Source: an uncultured Clostridia bacterium (GTDB lineage: Bacteria > Bacillota > Clostridia > Saccharofermentanales > Saccharofermentanaceae). Taken from it: a DNA stretch of 6,398 nt. Shown piece after piece: positions 1 through 6,300 of the stretch. Below the pieces are notes generated by a model. The model saw only the letters and a program-made list of their open reading frames with translations, was not told where the DNA came from and ran no database searches. Both the position numbers and the translations under genes were made by a program. The stretch spans positions 1 to 6,398 of the forward strand of contig CAMJGB010000110.1 in the NCBI GenBank assembly GCA_946405115.1. Direction: 5' to 3'. How positions within the stretch are numbered: the stretch's first letter is position 1; the number at the start of each line of letters is the position of its first letter.

Positions 1-1
1 T

Positions 2-1162
2 GACGCTTACAGAGCAATCTTCGACAGACTCGGACTCGATTACACGATCGTTGACGCTGACTCAGGTGCCATGGGCGGTTCCGGTTCACAGGAGTTCATG
101 GTAAAGAGTGAAGTCGGTGAAGATGCTATCTGCTTCTGCGACGAGTGCGGTTATGCTGCAAACGAAGAGAAGGCAGGCTGGACAAGGGGCGCAGCTGACA
201 CATCAGCTGAACTCGAGATCGAGAAGATCCACACACCTGACGTTAAGACTATCGAAGAGCTCTGCGGATACCTGAACTGCGGACCTGATGCATTCGTTAA
301 GACGATCCTCTATAACATTGACGGCAAGTTCGTTGCTGCTATGTGCAGAGGTGACAGAGACATCAATGAGACAAAGCTCGGTAATCTCTACGATGCAACA
401 GAGATGGAGCTTGCAGCATTTGCTGATGTCGAGATGATCACAGGCGCGAAGGTAGGCTTTGCAGGCCCTGTTAACCTCAAGCAGAAGGTCGATATCGTTG
501 TCGATCCTGAAGTTGCAGGCATGAAGAACTTCGTAGTCGGCGCATGCGAGACAGACTATCACTTCAAGAACGTTAACATCGGAAGAGATTTCGAAGCAGA
601 TAAGATCGCTGACATTACTAATGCCAAGGCAGGCGATATCTGCCCCAAGTGCGGCAAGGGTAAGCTCGGAATGGCAAGAGGCGTTGAGGTTGGACACATC
701 TTCAAGCTCGGCACAAAGTATTCTGATGCATTGGGCTGCGTATATCTCGATAACAACGGCAAAGAGCACAGCATGGTAATGGGCTGCTACGGTATCGGCG
801 TATCAAGAGTCCTCGCTGCCATCATCGAGCAGTATCACGATGATGACGGAATCATCTGGCCATCTATCGTTGCTCCTTACAAGGTAATCGTTGTTCCTAC
901 AAAGGCTAACGACGAGGAACTCATGACTGTCGCTAACAAGATCTACGACGATCTTACAAAGGCAGGCTGCGAAGTCCTCATTGATGATAGAAATGAACGT
1001 CCTGGCGTTAAGTTCAAGGATGCAGACCTCCTCGGTATCCCGCTCCGTATCACGGTCGGAAGAAGAGCAGGCGAAGGCATCGTTGAAGTTAAGAGAAGAG
1101 ATTCCAAGGACGCATCTGAGATCACTGTAGACGAGGCAATCAAGCTCGCTAAGGAGATCTGA
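2..1162 (+). CDS. proS: Prolyl-tRNA synthetase, bacterial type with editing insertion (5' end outside window)
   Basis: This class II aminoacyl-tRNA synthetase charges tRNA-Pro with proline in the cytoplasm and clears mischarged Ala-tRNA-Pro. The frame is already open at base 2; the ATG at 71 is internal, because the codons before it continue the conserved run ([12 protein letters not shown], then [12 protein letters not shown]). The 386 visible codons suggest about 180 N-terminal residues are missing, judging from the usual size of roughly 570. Visible in order: the end of the catalytic core's first half; the YbaK-like editing domain at about 200-635, with FVKT (Lys codon 299-301, likely the editing lysine) and a GxxxP loop GFAGP at 455-469; class II motif 3, GCYGIGVSR, at 782-808; and the HGTP anticodon-binding domain from about 870 to the end. 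Two CxxC pairs (137-148 and 641-652) bracket the editing domain. The stop is TGA, followed at once by an in-frame TAA. Identification is from family motifs and is very secure. Confidence 0.97.
   Translation, partial: DAYRAIFDRLGLDYTIVDADSGAMGGSGSQEFMVKSEVGEDAICFCDECGYAANEEKAGWTRGAADTSAELEIEKIHTPDVKTIEELCGYLNCGPDAFVKTILYNIDGKFVAAMCRGDRDINETKLGNLYDATEMELAAFADVEMITGAKVGFAGPVNLKQKVDIVVDPEVAGMKNFVVGACETDYHFKNVNIGRDFEADKIADITNAKAGDICPKCGKGKLGMARGVEVGHIFKLGTKYSDALGCVYLDNNGKEHSMVMGCYGIGVSRVLAAIIEQYHDDDGIIWPSIVAPYKVIVVPTKANDEELMTVANKIYDDLTKAGCEVLIDDRNERPGVKFKDADLLGIPLRITVGRRAGEGIVEVKRRDSKDASEITVDEAIKLAKEI
200..635 (+). other. Editing (INS/YbaK-like) domain inside ProRS
   Basis: The part of proS between the two CxxC motifs matches the trans-editing-like insertion of bacterial-type ProRS, which hydrolyses Ala-tRNA-Pro. 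The candidate key lysine is in FVKT (codon 299-301). The substrate-loop motif GFAGP is at 455-469, and a [12 protein letters not shown] segment lies between them. The boundaries are approximate, set from where the synthetase core stops and resumes (resuming at [16 protein letters not shown]). Confidence 0.85.
1151..1156 (+). promoter_or_regulatory. Ribosome binding site for the transglutaminase-LRR gene, inside the proS 3' end
   Basis: AAGGAG lies 9 nt before the ATG at 1166 and is encoded by the last Lys-Glu codons of proS. It supports the 1166 start over the next in-frame ATG (Met30, at 1253), which would lose the signal peptide. The site sits within the coding region of the upstream gene, so its accessibility probably depends on ribosomes finishing proS. 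Confidence 0.75.
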
Positions 1163-1165
1163 TAA

Positions 1166-2656
1166 ATGATCTTGAGGGTAATAGCGTCATTAGTGCTTTG
1201 CGCTTCTTTTACCCTTGGATCTTTTCCTCAAGTACAAGGGAAGGGGGCATTTATGCCCGCTTCCTTTACTTCTTATGAGGTGACTTTAGTTGACGGTTCT
1301 TCGCTTTTGATGCGCACTTTAGGCTCACGTCTTGTTTTCGAATCTTCTGCTGAGAGAAAGTACGATGTCACGCTCTTAAAGCTTAAGAATTCGCGTGTGG
1401 TGAAGAATTTCCAGACCGGTGGAAAGAACTTTGATGTCGATCTGATCAGCTTCATGGACGAAGATACGCTCTATAACGTAGTCATCTCATACGAAGCTTA
1501 CGGCATGACCGTAAATAACGGTGACAATCTGATCTTCAGGAACGGGAATGCCATTTATTTCTGGAGGTCTGAGAATTACGAATATAATCTCGGGACGACT
1601 AAGGAACTCTGGACAGATGATAAGTCTTTGAAGGAGTGCCTGGAGCCGCAGAACGACATCGAAGCAGATGATCCTGTGATCAGGGGATATGCCGAGAGGA
1701 TCGTCAAAGGCGCGGCAGATGACTGGGAGAAAGTCTTCCGCATTTACAAGTTCATCTCGAGTGATATGGCTTACGACAAAGCCCAGGTAAAGGCCAGTGC
1801 TGCAGGTTATCAGGACAGCGCGATCGAAGTCATAAGGAGCGGCAAGGCAATCTGCGAGGGCTTCTGCAATGCGTTCGTCGCGCTCTGCAGGGCGCAGGGC
1901 ATACCTGCTGTCGTCGAGTTCGGCATAGGGTTCTCGGATTATAACGAGCTTACAACTCGAAAACCTGGTCACGGCGATTATGCTGACCATGCATGGGCTG
2001 CAGTCTATCTCGGAGGCAAGTGGCGCTTCGTCGATCCGACTTACGACATGGCAAGATTCCTGCAGGAAGAAAAGGACGTAACGACATACAACGATTCGAC
2101 AAAGTACTATCTGCTGCCGCTCGAGTCTTTTTCGAACGATCACAGGATAATGGACGCGGATACGAGGCATGGCGTGCCGGTCGCAGGTTACTGCGGAACC
2201 AATCATAACGGTGCGAGATTCGAGATCACGAGAGACGGCGTGTGCCATATCTCAGGAAGCGGCTCGCTGCAGCTCCCTGCGGGGATCACGGGATTCCATA
2301 CTGTTGTTTTCGAGCAGGACAGCCACATCACGGAGATAGGTGCGGACTGCTTCAGGGACTGTGATCTTATAACGGTCGTGATCCTTCCGGATTCGGTCAG
2401 GCAGATCAAGAATTCCGCGTTCAACACATGCGAGGACCTGCACTACGTCCGCATACCCGATAACGTTGATTTCATTGGCGAAAAGGCGTTCATTGGCTGT
2501 GACGAACTAAGCTACATAAAGATACCTGATTCATGTTCTTCGATCGGGAAATACGCATTCGAGTATTGTCCCAGGCTTTATATCAGTGTGCCGTCAAAGC
2601 TGTCGGACTTCGCGAAAGACTACGACATGAAGCCCATGAAGACAGAGGTCAGATAA
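1166..2656 (+). CDS. Secreted transglutaminase-like protein with BspA-type leucine-rich repeats
   Basis: This is a complete 496-aa exported protein. Residues 1-25 form a signal peptide: a short Arg-containing start, then a hydrophobic core (IASLVLCASFTLGSF). SLVLC is not a proper lipobox, so lipidation is unlikely. Residues about 27-160 are beta-rich and not recognised. Residues about 185-292 are a transglutaminase-like (papain-fold) domain. The triad is Cys230 in GKAICEGFC, His275 in DHAWAAVY and Asp290 in WRFVDPTYD. Such domains may be proteases, transamidases or peptidoglycan-associated enzymes; the substrate here is unknown. Residues 341-370 resemble the CG...GxxxISGSGSL linker often seen before BspA repeats. 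Residues 388-478 hold four leucine-rich repeats. No LPXTG, SLH or other wall anchor is visible. The gene starts 3 nt after proS with an SD inside proS, and lies 12 nt before the ABC ATPase gene. The first 70 codons use TTT, CTT and TTA, unlike the rest. Confidence 0.9.
   Translation: MILRVIASLVLCASFTLGSFPQVQGKGAFMPASFTSYEVTLVDGSSLLMRTLGSRLVFESSAERKYDVTLLKLKNSRVVKNFQTGGKNFDVDLISFMDEDTLYNVVISYEAYGMTVNNGDNLIFRNGNAIYFWRSENYEYNLGTTKELWTDDKSLKECLEPQNDIEADDPVIRGYAERIVKGAADDWEKVFRIYKFISSDMAYDKAQVKASAAGYQDSAIEVIRSGKAICEGFCNAFVALCRAQGIPAVVEFGIGFSDYNELTTRKPGHGDYADHAWAAVYLGGKWRFVDPTYDMARFLQEEKDVTTYNDSTKYYLLPLESFSNDHRIMDADTRHGVPVAGYCGTNHNGARFEITRDGVCHISGSGSLQLPAGITGFHTVVFEQDSHITEIGADCFRDCDLITVVILPDSVRQIKNSAFNTCEDLHYVRIPDNVDFIGEKAFIGCDELSYIKIPDSCSSIGKYAFEYCPRLYISVPSKLSDFAKDYDMKPMKTEVR
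1718..2041 (+). other. Transglutaminase-like domain with intact Cys-His-Asp triad
   Basis: Residues about 185-292 of the secreted protein follow the order of the family: a helical lead-in (DWEKVFRIYKFISSDMAYD), the nucleophile motif with Cys230, a core strand (GIPAVVEFGIG), the histidine motif with His275, and the aspartate motif with Asp290. All three catalytic positions are filled, so the domain looks active, not structural. A second Cys (Cys234) sits four residues after the nucleophile. Confidence 0.85.
2327..2599 (+). repeat. Four BspA-type (LRR_5) leucine-rich repeats, 23-residue period
   Basis: The repeats occupy residues 388-410, 411-433, 434-456 and 457-478 of the secreted protein. 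Each follows the pattern xxIgxxAFxxCxxLxxxxIPds. The Cys recurs at 399, 422, 445 and 468, exactly 23 residues apart. The last unit is one residue shorter and probably caps the array. Such repeats make a curved beta solenoid used for binding proteins or glycans outside the cell. Confidence 0.88.
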
Positions 2657-2657
2657 C

Positions 2658-2662
2658 AGGAG
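2658..2662 (+). promoter_or_regulatory. Ribosome binding site for the ABC ATPase gene
   Basis: AGGAG is followed by a 6-nt spacer to the ATG at 2669, which is ideal spacing. The TAA of the preceding gene at 2654-2656 is in the same frame as this gene and no other start codon lies between, so the 2669 start is fixed. Confidence 0.85.
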
Positions 2663-2668
2663 AAGAGT

Positions 2669-3370
2669 ATGTCATACATTGAATTCAAAGATGTAAGGAA
2701 GATCTACAAGACAGGTTCTGTCAACGTTAACGCGCTTGACGGCTGTGACTTCTATATCGAAAAGGGCGAGCTCTGCGTAATCGTCGGCCAGTCAGGTGCC
2801 GGCAAGACTACACTGCTCAATATCTTAGGCGGCATGGACAGACTCACGACAGGTGAGGTCTTCCTCGACGGCAAAGAGATATCCAGGCTTAATGCTAACG
2901 AACTCGCTCTCTTCAGAAGACAGAATGTCGGCTTCGTTTTCCAGTTCTATAACCTCATCCCGAACCTCACAGCATATGAGAATGTCGAGATGGCAGCGCA
3001 GCTCGTAAAAGATCCGATAAGCTGCGATCTTCTCATGGAGGAAGTCGGCCTTGCAGACCGTAAGAATAACTTCCCGGCGCAGCTCTCAGGCGGTGAGCAG
3101 CAAAGAGTCTCAATAGCAAGAGCGATCGCCAAGAACCCCAAGCTCTTGCTTTGCGATGAACCTACGGGAGCGCTCGATTACCAGACAGGTAAATCGATAT
3201 TAAAGCTCCTCCAGTCCCTGAGCACCGAGAAGGGCATGACAGTAGTAATTATCACGCACAACTCCGCACTTACCGCGATGGCTGACAGAGTAATAAGAGT
3301 CAAGAACGGCAAGATCACGAGCAACATTGTAAATAAAGATCCTGTGGATGTAGAAACACTCGAATGGTAA
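2669..3370 (+). CDS. ABC transporter ATP-binding protein, LolD/MacB/SalX type
   Basis: This is a complete 233-aa nucleotide-binding subunit that powers the adjacent FtsX-like permease from the cytoplasmic face of the membrane. All ATPase motifs are intact: Walker [10 protein letters not shown] (residues 40-48), Q-loop Gln92 in [10 protein letters not shown], signature LSGGEQQR (139-146), Walker B LLLCDE (159-164) with catalytic Glu164, D-loop GALD (167-170), and H-loop His197 in ITHN. The length and the GQSGAGKTT / [15 protein letters not shown] pattern place it in the family that partners MacB, LolCE and FtsX-type permeases. Members act in lipoprotein transfer, peptide or antibiotic efflux and resistance, or wall-hydrolase signalling, so the substrate cannot be told from this subunit. 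It starts 12 nt after the secreted protein gene and overlaps the permease gene by 7 nt, which argues for matched production of the two transporter parts. Confidence 0.95.
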   Translation: MSYIEFKDVRKIYKTGSVNVNALDGCDFYIEKGELCVIVGQSGAGKTTLLNILGGMDRLTTGEVFLDGKEISRLNANELALFRRQNVGFVFQFYNLIPNLTAYENVEMAAQLVKDPISCDLLMEEVGLADRKNNFPAQLSGGEQQRVSIARAIAKNPKLLLCDEPTGALDYQTGKSILKLLQSLSTEKGMTVVIITHNSALTAMADRVIRVKNGKITSNIVNKDPVDVETLEW

Positions 3371-6300
3371 GAAGTCCCTACATAAAAACGATCTTAAGAT
3401 CGATCAAGATGACACTGCCGAGATTTATCGCGATCTTCGCGATAATCGCTCTTGGCGTGGGATTTTTCGCCGGTCTCAAAGTGACTACGCCGTCGTTCGT
3501 TTATACTGCCGACAGATACACAAAAGAGACGAAGATGTTCGACTTCAGACTGCTCTCTACGATCGGCTTTGACGACGAAGACATTAAGAAATTATCCGAG
3601 CGCACGAACTGCGTCGTCGAAGGCGCTTACTCAGCCGACTGCGCATGCTATTTCGGCAACAGCGTAAGCACGAAGACGGTGCGTTTCTTATCGATCACGA
3701 ATAACGTCAACACTTTGTCTCTTGAGTCAGGACGCCTTCCCGAAAAGCCCGACGAGATCGTAGTCGATGCTTATCAGGTTCCGGGTGCTGAAGCGGGCAC
3801 GAAGCTCGTCATCTCTGATGAGACGAGCGAGAGCGCGATGAAGATGTTCAAGTACAAGGAATACACCGTCGTAGGCACCGCGAGATCTCCTGTCTACCTG
3901 AACTTCCAGAGGGGCACTTCCAACGAGGGTTCAGGCACGATTTCATTCTATGTTTGCGCACTCCCCGGAGCTTTCGATTCCGAGTATTACACAGAGGCTT
4001 ACCTCTATGCGGATACCGGCATCTATATCTTTTCGGACGAATATAAGAACTGGGCATCTGAAGCTGAGAAAAAATACGGCGACATCCTTGAGACCGTGAT
4101 CAAGGAAAGATTTGATGCCAAGATCCAGGAAGAATACCAGAAGCTCTACGACGGCTTTGACGAATTCAATGACGGCCTGGATGACGCCTGGGAAGAACTT
4201 CAGGATGGCCAGAAAGAACTTGATGACGCTAAGAAAAAGTTAGTCGACGGCCAGAAAGAGATAGACAAGAACCGCAAGAAATTAGTAGATGCGAAGAAGA
4301 CTATCGATAAGTCCAAGAAGCAGCTTGACGATGCGAAAAAACAGCTCAATTCCGGCAAGGCAACGCTCAGCGCGAGCAAGGCTCAGCTCGATAAGGGCAA
4401 GAAGGAATTGGACAGCTTCAAAAAGCAGCTCGACACAATGAAGAAAGGCATCACGGATGGCCGCGCCCAGCTCGAGAGCGCGAAAAAGCAGACCGCTGAC
4501 GGAATCACTCAGGCCAAAAAGGGCATTGCAGATCTTAACCAGGCGATCCCTTCTGTCGAAGCAGGAATTACAAACCTCGAAAGCCAGCTTGCATCAGAGA
4601 CCGACCCCGAAAAGATAGAGGAGCTGCAGGCTAAGATCACCACGCAGAAAAATACTCTCGCCGGACTTAAAAAGCAGCTTGAGGAAGCAAAGGCAACGCT
4701 TGCTTACTTAGAACAGGTCGAAGCATCTTTCCCTGCCAAGGAGCAGGAGCTTGAAGCTGCCCAGACACAGTATGAGACATACCTTAAGACTTATAACGAC
4801 AGCTATAAGCAATACCAGGCCGGGAAAGCAAAATACGATATCGGTTACGATCAGTACAAGAAGGCTGAAGCTCAGTATGAGGACGGCCTCAAGAAGTACA
4901 ACGACGGCGTGAAGCAGTACAACAAGGGCGTCAAGGAATTGAACGATGCCCAGAAGAAATTAAATGACGGTAAGAAAGAATACGATGACGGTGTTTTCGA
5001 GCTCTGGAAAGGCTATTCCGAATTCGCGAACACCGCTGACGGCGTATTCAGAACAGATCTTGTATATGGTTACGTATTGCTCGCATCGGTAGATGATCCT
5101 GATACTTATGTGCTTGGCCGTGACAAGAATACGGGCTACGTCTGCTTCGACAACGACTCGAAGATCGTTGACGGCGTCGCTGCTGTCTTCCCGGTGTTCT
5201 TTTTCGCGATCGCGGCACTCGTATGCTCGACCACGATGAGCCGTATGGTAAGTGACGAACGCGGCATCATCGGAACCATGAGAGCTCTGGGATATACGGA
5301 CTTCTCGATCATAATGAAATATGCGATCTATGCAGGCTCAGCATCCGTCCTGGGCTGCATCCTCGGATTCCTCGGCGGAACGAAGCTTTTCCCTGCGGTT
5401 ATCTGGGAAGTCTATCGTATGATGTACGGTTTTACGGATCTCGACTTCGCGACGAGCATCCCGCTCTTCATCCTCTCGATGGGAGTGGCGCTCCTTTGCA
5501 CAGTTGGCGTTACGGTGGTTACCGCAATGTCCGCGCTGACAGGCATGCCTGCCGAACTTATCAGACCTAAGGCACCGCTCCCGGGCAAGCGCATCTTCCT
5601 CGAATACATCGGCTTCATCTGGAAGAGGATGAAGTTCCTTCATAAGGTATCAGCGCGCAATGTCTTCCGCTTCAAGAAGAGAATGTGGATGATGATCGTC
5701 GGCATCGCCGGCTGCACAGCACTCCTGATCACAGCCTTCGGCCTTTACGACTCAATCTGCAATGTCGTCAATTTCCAGTACGACGACATCATGAAATACG
5801 ATCTTAAAGTCACCTTCGACGATAAGTACAGGCAGTATGCGATAGAAGAGGCTGTGAAAGACGCCCGCGAGAACTCCGGCGTTACCTTCGATTACGTTCT
5901 CGCCAAGGACGATACAGCCAAGAACAACGGCTCCGGATACGTAAGAGATCTCGAGATGTTCATCTCAGACGATGAGAGTGTAGCTTCGATCTTCGGCCTC
6001 ACGGACGTAAAGACCGGCAAGCCAGTCGCATGGCCTCAGGACGGCGAAGTCGCTATCTCCGGCAAGCTCGCAGAGAAGAATAATGTCAAGGTTGGCGACA
6101 CTGTAACATTGTTATATGGCGATGATGAGCACGAAGTAAACCTCAAAGTCGGCGCCATCTTCACGAACTACACATTCCACTACGCACTCATGACGCCTAA
6201 CACCTACAGGGAGGCCTTCGGCAAACCTTACACGCCTGAGACACTCCTCGTTAAGACATCCGGCAAGAGTGCAGAAGAGGCGTACAAAGTCGCTTCCTAC

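Noticed and set aside
71..73. ATG 71 as the start of a separate gene
   Set aside because: The frame is open and conserved in ProRS fashion upstream to base 2, so this Met is internal.
203..769. A 188-codon open frame on the - strand opposite proS
   Set aside because: It lies opposite the conserved ProRS editing and core regions, and its Cys/Leu/Ile-rich translation is typical of a shadow frame.
1193..1202. Lipobox at SLVLC in the secreted protein's leader
   Set aside because: The residue before Cys12 is Leu, not Gly, Ala or Ser, and the hydrophobic core continues past the Cys. A standard type I signal peptide fits better.
1487..2248. A 253-codon open frame on the - strand opposite the secreted protein gene
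   Set aside because: It runs antisense through a well-supported gene with signal peptide and catalytic motifs, and its translation shows no recognisable domain. It is a by-product of codon bias.
3389..3402. Perfect 14-bp palindrome CGATCTTAAGATCG just inside the permease gene
   Set aside because: A 7-bp half-site palindrome is expected by chance about 0.4 times in a window of this size. It encodes a plausible TM1 lead-in, and no loop or U-tract makes it a terminator.
4066..4440. A-runs of six bases (for example at 4069 and 4336) as slippery frameshift or phase-variation sites
   Set aside because: They are Lys-Lys codons in a Lys-rich coil. The preceding codon base is G, so they do not form an A-AAA-AAG type slippery heptamer in the 0 frame, and they are too short for typical phase variation.
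5338..5643. Open frames on the - strand opposite the permease
   Set aside because: They lie opposite TM segments of the permease, and their charged translation is what antisense of membrane codons gives. No RBS or domain was seen.
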